Source: Lachnospiraceae bacterium | GTDB lineage: Bacteria > Bacillota_A > Clostridia > Lachnospirales > Lachnospiraceae | NCBI GenBank assembly: GCA_016291475.1 | Contig: JAEEXJ010000060.1 | Location: 1 to 20,401, forward strand | Length of the DNA stretch: 20,401 nt | Direction: 5' to 3' | Shown here: positions 8,151 through 16,195 of the stretch, piece by piece | How the letters are laid out: the number at the start of each line of letters is the position of its first letter | How positions within the stretch are numbered: the first letter of the stretch is position 1 | Made by a program: the position numbers and the translations under genes | Notes under the pieces: model-generated | Told to the model about the DNA's origin: nothing | Databases searched by the model: none | The model's input: only the letters and a program-made list of their open reading frames with translations

Positions 8151-8903
8151 ATGCTCGAAACCATCATGTCTGACATAAAAAGCTATATGGGCAGCGGCTT
8201 TGTCACAGTGATCTTTTTGCTGTGCCTAGCTTACCTTGCGCTCACCGAGAAGGACCGCGTCAAGAGGTGCGTCTTTATATACATGCCTTTGGTGGTTATC
8301 TTAGTTTTCCTGTGTCCCCTTACATATCTTTTCTACGGAAAGGTTTCGGAGGCGGTGACATATTACAGGCTCCTCTGGCTGATCCCGGTAACTCCCGTGA
8401 TCACGTATGCTTCGGTTTCATATCTTACTTCAATTAAATCAAGTAAAAAGAAAACAGCAGCCGCTTTAGTCCTTACTTTTTTCCTTGCGTTTGCGGGGAA
8501 ACTGATGTACACAAGCGTTCATATGGTTAAGGCCGAGAATATCTATCACATGCCTCAGGTAGTTGTTGATATATGCGATACCATTCATGTGGAAGGCAGG
8601 GAGGTAAGGGCCGCCATGCCGGAAGAGCTCATGCAGTTTGTGAGACAGTATGACCCCTGCGTATGCCTTGCTTACGGAAGACAGTATCTCATGGGGATAT
8701 ATGCCGCGGAGAATGATTTCAGGGATGCCATGATCGCAAGGGATCCGGAACTTATAGGAACTCTCGGTACCGTCAGGGAAGTCCATTACATAATCGTAAG
8801 GCCCGGGGAGGAATTTGAAGAGATTCCCGTAAATTACGAGGAATATGCCATAATTGACGGCTTTACCATCTATAAAAATACCGTTGTGAGCACATCTGTG
8901 TAG
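8151..8903 (+). CDS. Membrane protein with C-terminal soluble domain, likely partner or split-off half of the DUF6077-like protein
   Basis: A 250-residue protein with four probable helices (about 17-31, 40-62, 78-92, 102-118), then a soluble domain of about 125 residues that contains a conserved-looking AAMPEELMQFVRQYDP segment and ends with YEEYAIIDGFTIYKN. I do not recognise a characterised family. The segment YYRLLWLIPVTPVI resembles the second half of some larger Lachnospiraceae membrane proteins. It is in the same frame as the upstream gene, with only TAA-GAA between the two reading frames. A GAGG six bases before the ATG would allow re-initiation. It is the last gene before the promoter at 8941. 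Confidence 0.65.
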   Translation: MLETIMSDIKSYMGSGFVTVIFLLCLAYLALTEKDRVKRCVFIYMPLVVILVFLCPLTYLFYGKVSEAVTYYRLLWLIPVTPVITYASVSYLTSIKSSKKKTAAALVLTFFLAFAGKLMYTSVHMVKAENIYHMPQVVVDICDTIHVEGREVRAAMPEELMQFVRQYDPCVCLAYGRQYLMGIYAAENDFRDAMIARDPELIGTLGTVREVHYIIVRPGEEFEEIPVNYEEYAIIDGFTIYKNTVVSTSV

Positions 8904-8940
8904 GAGTTTTGTCAAATATGCCTCAAAAATTGCGGTTTTG

Positions 8941-8969
8941 TTGTGAAATGTGCGTAAAAGTGGTATAAT
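8941..8969 (+). promoter_or_regulatory. Strong sigma-A-type promoter with extended -10
   Basis: TTGTGA (8941-8946) and a perfect TATAAT (8964-8969) are separated by exactly 17 bp, and the -10 is preceded by TGG, making an extended -10 (TGnTATAAT). Transcription would begin at about 8975-8977, only a few bases before the ATG at 8980. The promoter lies in the 76-bp gap after the 8151-8903 gene and should start a separate unit for the muramidase and rfb genes. The spacing and consensus are seen directly; activity is inferred. Confidence 0.82.
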
Positions 8970-8979
8970 TTTACAGATT

Positions 8980-11352
8980 ATGGGTTTTATGTTCAAGAAC
9001 AGAAATAAAAGACACAGGGCGGAGTCTGCCGACTCCGAATTTTCTGCGTTTAAAGATGAGCCCTACTCCGAAGAGTACTATGAGGAAGATGAGTACTACG
9101 AGGAGGAAGAGTATTACGAGGATGATTATTCGGAAGACGGTTTTTCCGAATATGATGACGACAGGGATTATTTTGATGCGGATGAGGATTATGATTCCGA
9201 ATATAATACCGCATCCTTCGATACGGCTTCTCTCGAGACTTTAAGTCATGTGGATTATGACACTGCTTCCATAGATTACGAATCCGTCAGAGAGACGATT
9301 GAGGAGCAGGAGTATTACGACGAAGAAGAGCCGGGAGAGTATACCGAGGAGATAGGTCGATACACCGAAGAACTCGGACAGTATACCGAAGAAATAGGTG
9401 AGTACACCGAAAAAATCGGACAGTATACTGAAGAAATCGGTTATGATACCTCGGCCTTTGATACAAGGGATATAGAAGACGGTCTTGAATATGACCGCGA
9501 CTACAGATCCGACTACGACTACGAAGACTCGTATGACGATGCGGAAAACGAATCGTACGAAGATTCCTGCGATGACTACTATGACGAGCCCGGCTTACGT
9601 GAAAAGAGCGACAAGCTTGAAGAAGACGAATACGTGGATCTGGATAAGTCCTATGACCGCGACTTTGATAAGCCCCGCAAGAAGGGAAATATCATAAAGA
9701 TCGCCATCATCGCGGCGGCAGTACTTCTCCTTGCCGCGGTCGGGGTATTTGCCCTGAAAGATAAGCTCTTTAAGAATAATTCCGTAGCGGATGTGGAATA
9801 CATCACGACACCGAGCGGTGTAACCCTTCCGTATTCCGAGCAGATGATCGGCTCCGGATCTGAGATAGCCGGGATCGAGATGATAGGACAGGGTGGTTTG
9901 AACTCGGCACTTAATGCGAGAAAGACACAGCTTGCGGATGCGGCACCTTCGCCGGCGCCTTCTGAGTCACACGATTACGGAGAGTCCGATATCATAACCC
10001 GCACCAGTGTTTCGATAGAACTGATCACCGTAAAGTCCGATCTTAAGATCAGATTTATCAATAACGAAACGGGTAAGCTGATACCCAATGTGGCATTCAA
10101 AGTTACCGTAACCGATCCCAGCGGCAAGGCTCTTTCATGGTCCGACGACGACAAGGACGGTATCATATATAAATCTTCGATCTCCGAGGGCAAGTACACG
10201 GTCCATGTGGAGCAGATCGAAGGAGATTCTTATCAGGGATTTTCATGGCCTTCGGATAAGAGTGTAACGGTCAAGAGTACCATCGAATATGCAGTCGTTG
10301 ACGTACAGGGTGAAGTAAAAGAAGCAAACCAGGTCAACGAAAATGCCGAGGATACTGCAAGCCGCGGTAATACCGATCAGCAGAACATGACTGATACGAC
10401 CGAAAACGTTGCATCGTCCGAATCCACGGATTACACGGAAATCGCCAAGGATACAATAGCGGATCCGGGTGTTACGGATGTGTCGGGTAACGGAAGCTCC
10501 GCGGATCCGAATGCACAGCTGAAGGATAAATCCGGTAACGATGTGTACGTCCTTGATAACAACGCTTACAGGAAAGCTACCAACGCGGATTATGCCAAGT
10601 TCGATAAGTTCTACATAGTAAGCGGGACGAAATACACCGGATGGCAGACAATAGGCGGGGCCACATATTACTACGATAAGGACGGAAAGCCCGTAACCGG
10701 AACCCAGGTCATCGGCGGAGTCACATACCAGTTCGCGGCGGACGGTAAACTGACATCTGCGTCGGGAGTTTTGGGAATAGATGTATCAAAGTGGAACGGC
10801 GTAGTTGACTGGAATGCGGTCAAGGCAGCAGGCGTCGAGTTTGTAATAATAAGAGTAGGATACAGAGGATCGAGCGCCGGAGCTCTTATAGACGATGCGA
10901 TGTTTACCACAAACATCCAGGGAGCAAAGGCTGCGGGACTCAAAGTGGGAGTCTACTTCGTAACACAGGCCATAAATGATGTTGAAGCGGTTTACGAAGC
11001 ATCAATGGTCCTCGACCGTATAAAAGGATATTCCCTCGATATGCCGGTCTTCCTCGATGTGGAGGCAAGCGGCGGACGAGGAGATATGATAGATAAAGCG
11101 ACCAGAACGGCGGTTATTACCGCTTTCTGCGAGACCATAAGGAGTGCGGGATACACCGCAGGCATCTATGCCAATAAGACATGGCTCGGTACCAAGATGG
11201 ATGCTTCTGCATTCGGCAATTACGTCATCTGGGTCGCACATTATTCATCGGTCTGCGGATACACCGGCAGATACACATGTTGGCAATACACTGACAAAGG
11301 AACGCTTCCCGGAGTAAACGGAAGTGTAGACCTGAACCTGTGGTATTCATGA
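8980..11352 (+). CDS. Type II membrane-anchored GH25 muramidase with acidic Tyr-rich cytoplasmic region and wall-binding repeats
   Basis: A 790-residue protein counted from the ATG at 8980; an in-frame ATG at 8950 lies inside the promoter and is unlikely to be used, and 8989 is an alternative. Residues 26-230 are very rich in Asp, Glu and Tyr, with five YTEEIGx heptads at 121-155. A basic stop (231-236) and one membrane helix (237-259) follow, so the acidic part should be cytoplasmic. Outside lie a beta-sandwich domain resembling SpaA/prealbumin-like folds (about 342-442), a Ser/Thr/Asp-rich linker, two choline-binding-type repeats (GWQTIGGATYYYDKDG region, about 552-591), and a C-terminal GH25 domain (597-790) with DVSKWNG (Asp601) and FLDVE (Asp693, Glu695). 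GH25 enzymes cleave between MurNAc and GlcNAc in peptidoglycan. A shorter paralogue lies at 13331-14617. No Shine-Dalgarno sequence is evident. Domain calls are strong for GH25 and the helix, moderate for the beta-sandwich. Confidence 0.88.
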   Translation: MGFMFKNRNKRHRAESADSEFSAFKDEPYSEEYYEEDEYYEEEEYYEDDYSEDGFSEYDDDRDYFDADEDYDSEYNTASFDTASLETLSHVDYDTASIDYESVRETIEEQEYYDEEEPGEYTEEIGRYTEELGQYTEEIGEYTEKIGQYTEEIGYDTSAFDTRDIEDGLEYDRDYRSDYDYEDSYDDAENESYEDSCDDYYDEPGLREKSDKLEEDEYVDLDKSYDRDFDKPRKKGNIIKIAIIAAAVLLLAAVGVFALKDKLFKNNSVADVEYITTPSGVTLPYSEQMIGSGSEIAGIEMIGQGGLNSALNARKTQLADAAPSPAPSESHDYGESDIITRTSVSIELITVKSDLKIRFINNETGKLIPNVAFKVTVTDPSGKALSWSDDDKDGIIYKSSISEGKYTVHVEQIEGDSYQGFSWPSDKSVTVKSTIEYAVVDVQGEVKEANQVNENAEDTASRGNTDQQNMTDTTENVASSESTDYTEIAKDTIADPGVTDVSGNGSSADPNAQLKDKSGNDVYVLDNNAYRKATNADYAKFDKFYIVSGTKYTGWQTIGGATYYYDKDGKPVTGTQVIGGVTYQFAADGKLTSASGVLGIDVSKWNGVVDWNAVKAAGVEFVIIRVGYRGSSAGALIDDAMFTTNIQGAKAAGLKVGVYFVTQAINDVEAVYEASMVLDRIKGYSLDMPVFLDVEASGGRGDMIDKATRTAVITAFCETIRSAGYTAGIYANKTWLGTKMDASAFGNYVIWVAHYSSVCGYTGRYTCWQYTDKGTLPGVNGSVDLNLWYS
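9340..9444 (+). repeat. Five tandem 21-bp repeats encoding YTEEIGx heptads
   Basis: Five consecutive in-frame 21-bp units encode YTEEIGR, YTEELGQ, YTEEIGE, YTEKIGQ and YTEEIGY. The DNA units differ mainly at third codon positions (GAG/GAA, ATA/ATC, TAT/TAC), so protein sequence has been conserved more than DNA sequence. A seven-residue period with Ile/Leu at a fixed place and a Tyr-Thr-Glu-Glu face could form an amphipathic helix, though the Gly in each unit argues against a regular coiled coil. Confidence 0.9.
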
Positions 11353-11366
11353 TTAAGGAGAAAAAA

Positions 11367-12461
11367 ATGAAAACTTATCTTGTAACCGGAGGCGCCGGAT
11401 TCATCGGCTCCAACTACATTCACTACATGTTTAAAAAGTACGGCGATGATATCCGTATCATCAACGTTGACGTACTTACCTATGCGGGAAACCTTGAGAA
11501 CCTCAAGGACCTTGAAGGAAAGAGCAATTATACCTTCATCAGAGCCGATATCACCGATAAGGACGCCATCAAGAAGATCTTTGACGAGAACGATATCGAC
11601 CGCGTTGTACACTTTGCTGCTGAGTCTCACGTAGACAGAAGCATCAAGGATCCCGAGACTTTCATCAGGACAAATGTTCTGGGAACCGGCATCATGCTCG
11701 CATGTGCAAGAGATGCATGGGAGAAGGAAGACGGAACCTATCCCGAGGGAAAGAAATTCCTTCACGTATCCACCGACGAAGTATACGGATCTCTTCCCGA
11801 GGATGAGAACGCATTCTTCTATGAGACCACTCCTTACAGCCCTCACAGCCCCTACTCCGCAAGTAAGGCAAGCTCTGACATGCTTGTAAGGGCATATATG
11901 GATACATATCATTTCCCCGCAAACATCACCAACTGCTCCAATAACTACGGCCCTTACCAGTTCCCCGAAAAGCTCATTCCTCTTATGATCAACAATGCTC
12001 TTAAGGGAAAGAAGCTTCCCGTATACGGTGACGGTAAGAACGTCCGTGACTGGCTCTATGTTGAAGATCACGCCAAGGCGATTGATATGGTTCAGGAAAA
12101 GGGAAGACTTTTCGAGACCTATAACATCGGCGGACATAACGAGAAGCAGAACATCGAGATCATCCACACCATCCTTGACGTTCTCAGAGAAGAACTTCCC
12201 GATTCCGATGAGAGAAAAGCACATATTAACGAAGACCTCATCACTTATGTAGAGGACAGAAAGGGACATGACAGAAGATATGCCATCGCTCCCGACAAGA
12301 TCAAGGCTGAGGTAGGCTGGGAGCCCGAGACCATGTTCAAAGAAGGTATCAGAAAGACCATCAAGTGGTATTTCGAGAATCAGGACTGGATGGAGAATGT
12401 AACCAGCGGAGACTATCAGAAATATTACGAGAACATGTACGGATCAAGGAAGGAGATCTGA
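11367..12461 (+). CDS. rfbB: dTDP-glucose 4,6-dehydratase (RmlB)
   Basis: A 364-residue short-chain dehydrogenase-type enzyme that converts dTDP-glucose to dTDP-4-keto-6-deoxy-glucose. The NAD-binding GGAGFIGS (8-15), the catalytic STDE (135-138), and the YSASK pair Tyr163/Lys167 are all present, along with [17 protein letters not shown] and [15 protein letters not shown] typical of RmlB. The start at 11367 is chosen because AAGGAG lies six bases upstream and the glycine motif then falls at the normal place; an upstream in-frame GTG at 11340 sits inside the preceding muramidase gene. The product is the branch-point substrate for RfbC and for the WecE-type transaminase at 4554-5684. One base separates it from rfbA. 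Confidence 0.97.
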   Translation: MKTYLVTGGAGFIGSNYIHYMFKKYGDDIRIINVDVLTYAGNLENLKDLEGKSNYTFIRADITDKDAIKKIFDENDIDRVVHFAAESHVDRSIKDPETFIRTNVLGTGIMLACARDAWEKEDGTYPEGKKFLHVSTDEVYGSLPEDENAFFYETTPYSPHSPYSASKASSDMLVRAYMDTYHFPANITNCSNNYGPYQFPEKLIPLMINNALKGKKLPVYGDGKNVRDWLYVEDHAKAIDMVQEKGRLFETYNIGGHNEKQNIEIIHTILDVLREELPDSDERKAHINEDLITYVEDRKGHDRRYAIAPDKIKAEVGWEPETMFKEGIRKTIKWYFENQDWMENVTSGDYQKYYENMYGSRKEI

Positions 12462-12462
12462 T

Positions 12463-13341
12463 ATGAAGGGAATTATCTTAGCGGGAGGAAGCGGCACCAG
12501 ACTTTATCCTCTCACCAAAGCCATATCAAAACAGATCATGCCTGTTTACGACAAGCCCATGATCTATTACCCTCTTTCAACACTTATGCTTGCAGGGATA
12601 AGAGAAGTGCTCATCATCTCCACACCCAGAGATCTTCCCGTATTCGAGGAACTCTTCGGAACCGGTGAGCAGCTTGGAATGAATTTCTCATATGCTGTTC
12701 AGGAGACTCCCAGAGGACTTGCAGATGCATTTATCGTAGGAAAAGAGTTCATCGGAAACGATGCAGTTGCACTTGTGCTCGGAGACAACATCTTCTACGG
12801 ACAGAGCTTCTCCAGGGTTCTTAAGGCTGCGGCAGAAAGAACCGAAGCAGAGCCCGGAGCAACCATCTTCGGATACTATGTAAGAGATCCAAGAGAGTAC
12901 GGTGTTGTTGAATTTGATGCAAACGGAAAGGCTATCTCCATTGAGGAAAAGCCTGCAAATCCCAAGAGCAACTACGCAGTGCCCGGACTTTACTTTTATG
13001 ACAATGATGTCGTTAATATCGCAGCTAATGTCAAGCCTTCAGCCAGAGGTGAGATTGAGATCACTTCCGTGAATAATGAATATTTAAGCAGAGGTAATCT
13101 CCATGTAGAGACTCTCGGAAGAGGATTTGCATGGCTCGATACAGGCAATCACGACAGTCTTCTTGATGCCGCCGATTTCGTGGCTGCATTCCAGAAGCGC
13201 CAGGGACTTTACATCTCCTGCATTGAGGAGATCGCATATAAGAGAGGCTTCATCGATAAAGAGCAGCTCCTTAAGCTCTCCGAGCCTCTTATCAAAACTG
13301 CTTACGGTAAATACTTAGTAGAGGTGGCAAATGGACTCTAG
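12463..13341 (+). CDS. rfbA: Glucose-1-phosphate thymidylyltransferase (RmlA)
   Basis: A 292-residue nucleotidyltransferase, full length for RmlA, that makes dTDP-glucose from dTTP and glucose-1-phosphate. The signature [13 protein letters not shown] (6-18), [53 protein letters not shown] and the late [14 protein letters not shown] are all clear. AAGGAGATCTGAT precedes the ATG, giving a good ribosome site inside the end of rfbB. The 3' end overlaps the second muramidase gene by 11 bp. Its glucose-1-phosphate could come from the mutase encoded at 17493-19220. Confidence 0.97.
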   Translation: MKGIILAGGSGTRLYPLTKAISKQIMPVYDKPMIYYPLSTLMLAGIREVLIISTPRDLPVFEELFGTGEQLGMNFSYAVQETPRGLADAFIVGKEFIGNDAVALVLGDNIFYGQSFSRVLKAAAERTEAEPGATIFGYYVRDPREYGVVEFDANGKAISIEEKPANPKSNYAVPGLYFYDNDVVNIAANVKPSARGEIEITSVNNEYLSRGNLHVETLGRGFAWLDTGNHDSLLDAADFVAAFQKRQGLYISCIEEIAYKRGFIDKEQLLKLSEPLIKTAYGKYLVEVANGL

Positions 13342-14617
13342 ATCCCGGATACTTACAATCCTGGGAAGTATGGGAGCAGTACTTTTAATAGTACTGATAG
13401 TTCTTTTGTGCACTTATGACGGGTGGAATTCCGGTCCTGCCGCATCGCAGGGGCAGACAGCTTCCGTTCCGCAGCCGCAGGCGGCAGGCACTGATGCAAG
13501 GTCACCTCTTGAAGGACATCTGATCGGGGGAAATCCCCGCGGATTTTTAAATGATCCTTCCTTTTTTGATCCGGAGCCCAATGCCATTCTTGATGCGGCA
13601 ATGGATACATCAGGTAACCTGTCCCTTATGGTCACCAGCATTGAGAAGGATTTAAGGGTTCTTATCTTAAACGATGCGGGGGAGCTTGTAACGGGAGTTC
13701 CGTTTAACATCAAACTCACCGACTCTTCGGATGTGACCACCAGATACAAGGATCTGGATCAGGACGGTATCATTTATGCGGGAACACTTGCCGCAGGTGA
13801 TTATGATGTGACTCTCGATCCGATAGAAGGATACAGGGTTCCTCTTCATTCCACCAGAGTTACCGTCAAGGAAAAGATAGAATATATCCCGATACAGGAC
13901 ATCTCCGTCCTGATCAAGACAGAGGACGAGATCAATGCGTCCCTTGAAGATACTGCGGACAGAGAGGATGCCAGAGAGGATTCGGATAATTCCGAGATCA
14001 TCACTCTTCAGCCCGGTGGTAACGACCACAAAGCCGGAATCGATGTGTCAAGCTGGCAGGGCGATATCGACTGGGATAAGGTCAGGGAATCGGGAATCGA
14101 ATTTGTAATAGTAAGAGCCGGATACAGAGGTTCTGTAACCGGCGCCATAGTTAAGGATAAAAATTTTGATGCCAATGTTTCCGGTGCATTAAATGCCGGA
14201 CTATCCGTCGGAGTATATTTTGTGACTCAGGCGGTAAATGAAACCGAAGCAGTTGAAGAGGCATCTGCTGTAATGGAGATGTGTGAAGGATACGATCTTG
14301 ATCTTCCCATCTATCTGGATGTTGAAGGTTCAAACGGCGGAAGAGGCGATCAGATCGATGCAGAGACAAGAACTCTTGTGTGTGAAGCATTCTGCAGGAC
14401 TCTCGAAAATGCGGGAGCGCAGGGCGGCGTATATGCATGCAGGTACTGGCTTAACAACAATATCGATGCGGCTCGTCTCGACAGATATAATATCTGGCTT
14501 GCTGAATACAGAAGCACACCGCTCTATAGTGGATATTATTCAATGTGGCAGTACACTTCCAGAGGCCGCATAGACGGCATCGAAGGAAATGTGGATTTTG
14601 ATATTCTTTATTACTAA
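13331..14617 (+). CDS. Type II membrane-anchored GH25 muramidase, shorter paralogue
   Basis: A 428-residue protein with a short cytoplasmic N-terminus, one membrane helix (about 7-27), a Gln/Ala/Pro-rich stretch, a beta-sandwich domain (about 98-195), an acidic linker (198-222) and a C-terminal GH25 domain (234-428). Catalytic marks are DVSSWQG (Asp238) and YLDVE (Asp330, Glu332). The beta-sandwich shares the unusual DxDxDGIIY segment and the EYxxxDxxxxxK/EDE tail with the 8980-11352 protein, and GH25 motifs such as VGVYFVTQA match as well, so the two are paralogues. It lacks the long acidic cytoplasmic region and the wall-binding repeats. The start ATG lies inside the end of rfbA (11-bp overlap), with GAGGTGG upstream as ribosome site. 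Confidence 0.9.
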   Translation: MDSRSRILTILGSMGAVLLIVLIVLLCTYDGWNSGPAASQGQTASVPQPQAAGTDARSPLEGHLIGGNPRGFLNDPSFFDPEPNAILDAAMDTSGNLSLMVTSIEKDLRVLILNDAGELVTGVPFNIKLTDSSDVTTRYKDLDQDGIIYAGTLAAGDYDVTLDPIEGYRVPLHSTRVTVKEKIEYIPIQDISVLIKTEDEINASLEDTADREDAREDSDNSEIITLQPGGNDHKAGIDVSSWQGDIDWDKVRESGIEFVIVRAGYRGSVTGAIVKDKNFDANVSGALNAGLSVGVYFVTQAVNETEAVEEASAVMEMCEGYDLDLPIYLDVEGSNGGRGDQIDAETRTLVCEAFCRTLENAGAQGGVYACRYWLNNNIDAARLDRYNIWLAEYRSTPLYSGYYSMWQYTSRGRIDGIEGNVDFDILYY

Positions 14618-14632
14618 AGAGAGGTTTTGGAA

Positions 14633-15190
14633 ATGGGAAAACTTACCGTTGAAAAATGTGACATAGAGGGACTCATCGTCCTTACTCCCGAAGTTCACGG
14701 CGACAATCGCGGATATTTCATGGAGACCTATCAGCAGAAGGATTTTACAGAAGCAGGAGTTGACGTAACTTTCGTACAGGACAATCAGTCAGCTTCAACC
14801 AAGGGCGTTTTAAGAGGACTACACTATCAGATAAATCATCCTCAGGACAAGCTTGTAAGAGTGATCAAGGGAGAGGTATTTGACGTAGCGGTAGATCTCA
14901 GAAAGGGTTCCAAAACTTTCGGCAAATGGTTCGGGGTTCTCCTTTCCGAAGAGAATAAAAAGCAGTTCTTTGTACCCAAGGGATTTGCTCACGGATTTGT
15001 AGTACTGTCCGATTATGCGGAGTTTTGCTATAAGGTAAGCGATTTCTATACTCCCGGAGACGAGGGCGGAATCATGTACAACGATCCCGATATCGCAGTC
15101 GAGTGGCCCATCCCCGATGATATGGAGCTGATCTTCTCGGAGCGCGATAAAGTATGGCCTCCCTTCAAAGAAACATTTCTGAATAAATAA
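14633..15190 (+). CDS. rfbC: dTDP-4-dehydrorhamnose 3,5-epimerase (RmlC)
   Basis: A 185-residue cupin enzyme that epimerises dTDP-4-keto-6-deoxy-glucose at C3 and C5 in dTDP-L-rhamnose synthesis. RmlC motifs include GDNRGYFMETY (23-33), VLRGLHYQ with catalytic His64, the DKLVRVIKGEVFDVAVDLR segment, and FVPKGFAHGF. The ATG at 14633 is preferred over the in-frame TTG at 14627 because AGAGG is eight bases upstream of it. The last enzyme of the pathway, RmlD, is not in the window and would be needed for rhamnose. The gene follows the second muramidase by 15 bp. Confidence 0.96.
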   Translation: MGKLTVEKCDIEGLIVLTPEVHGDNRGYFMETYQQKDFTEAGVDVTFVQDNQSASTKGVLRGLHYQINHPQDKLVRVIKGEVFDVAVDLRKGSKTFGKWFGVLLSEENKKQFFVPKGFAHGFVVLSDYAEFCYKVSDFYTPGDEGGIMYNDPDIAVEWPIPDDMELIFSERDKVWPPFKETFLNK

Positions 15191-15191
15191 T

Positions 15192-16187
15192 ATGCTTGAA
15201 GCTGTATTAAAAAAGAAAAAGATCATCATCACCGTGGTAGTGCTAATCCTTGCAGCACTTGCCGCGGTGGTTGTTCTACATACAAATCCGGAAGCGGAGA
15301 GACATTACGAGAACGTTAAGAAGTCCATATCTGTGGGAGTGATCGTCTGCGCCGCTATCTTTTTTGCACTTAAGTTCGACAAGATCGTAACATTACCTGT
15401 AGAGATCTGGCAGAACAGAAGGCTGATCATAAAGCTTGCGGGTAATGATTTCAAGAGACGCTATGCGGGTTCGTACATGGGCGCCATCTGGGCATTCATC
15501 CAGCCCCTCGTTACCATAGCACTTTATAATTTCGTATTCGGAACCATCATGAAGGGCGCAAGAAGCAGCGGCTCCGATGTTCCTTTCGTACTGTTCCTTA
15601 CTTGCGGAATGGTTCCCTGGTTCTTCTTCAGCGAAGCGCTTTCGACAGGAACAAGTGCACTTCTCGAATACTCTTATCTCGTAAAGAAGGTCGTGTTCAA
15701 AATAAGTATTCTTCCCATCATCAAAGTGGTTGCAGCATTTATGACTCACGTCTTTTTCATCGTGCTCCTGATGGCAACCGCGATCATAAGCGGATATTAC
15801 CCCAATATTTACTGGACCCAGATGATCTATTATACTTTCTGCACATTCGTGCTGGTACTGGCACTTTGCTATACCACCTGCAGCGTCATCGTTTTTATCA
15901 GAGACCTTGGTCAGCTCATTGCGGTGTTACTTCAGATACTTGTCTGGGCTACTCCCATCATGTGGAGTATCGACCAGCTTCAGAACCATCCCATGCTTGT
16001 ATCGATCATGAAATTAAATCCCGTGATCTATATCGTAACGGGATACAGAGATGCGATTTACGGAAGAGTCTGGTTCTTCGAAAGATTCTTCTCAACAGTT
16101 TATTTCTGGGTTATAACTGCAATCCTTTTTGGATTTGGTGCAATAGTTTACAAGAGACTTAAACCGCACTTTGCGGATGTATTGTAG
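15192..16187 (+). CDS. wzm: Polysaccharide ABC transporter permease (Wzm/TagG type, ABC-2) with extra N-terminal helices
   Basis: A 331-residue integral membrane permease of the ABC-2 polysaccharide export family. The canonical part starts near residue 70 (EIWQNRRLI, then LAGNDFKRRYAGSYMGAIW at 82-100) and continues with about six helices and the conserved late segment WATPIMWS...LNPVIYIVTGYRDAIYG. Usual family members are about 255-280 residues. This one carries about 70 extra N-terminal residues with two additional hydrophobic helices (10-29 and 45-62) joined by a short polar loop. No strong ribosome site precedes 15192, yet no internal ATG exists before residue 96, so the long form is the simplest reading. 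It pairs with the Wzt ATPase downstream (8-bp gap) to export a lipid-linked glycan. Confidence 0.92.
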   Translation: MLEAVLKKKKIIITVVVLILAALAAVVVLHTNPEAERHYENVKKSISVGVIVCAAIFFALKFDKIVTLPVEIWQNRRLIIKLAGNDFKRRYAGSYMGAIWAFIQPLVTIALYNFVFGTIMKGARSSGSDVPFVLFLTCGMVPWFFFSEALSTGTSALLEYSYLVKKVVFKISILPIIKVVAAFMTHVFFIVLLMATAIISGYYPNIYWTQMIYYTFCTFVLVLALCYTTCSVIVFIRDLGQLIAVLLQILVWATPIMWSIDQLQNHPMLVSIMKLNPVIYIVTGYRDAIYGRVWFFERFFSTVYFWVITAILFGFGAIVYKRLKPHFADVL

Positions 16188-16195
16188 GAGCGTAA

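Noticed and set aside
8924..8943. CAAAA...TTTTG stretch considered as a terminator before the promoter
   Set aside because: The stem is only five A-T rich pairs and would not be stable; no GC-rich stem with a T run is present.
8950..8979. In-frame ATG at 8950 as start of the large muramidase
   Set aside because: It falls between the -35 and -10 boxes of a strong promoter, so transcripts from that promoter would not contain it.
9340..9444. Tandem repeats considered as a CRISPR array
   Set aside because: Units are contiguous 21-mers without spacers and encode an in-frame heptad repeat.
11340..11366. In-frame GTG at 11340 as start of rfbB
   Set aside because: It lies within the end of the preceding gene, lacks a ribosome site, and the ATG at 11367 has AAGGAG six bases upstream and a normal N-terminus.
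11241..12269. 342-codon open frame on the minus strand opposite rfbB
   Set aside because: The + strand gene is an unmistakable RmlB with all catalytic motifs. The minus frame is a by-product of its codon use and shows no domain or ribosome site.
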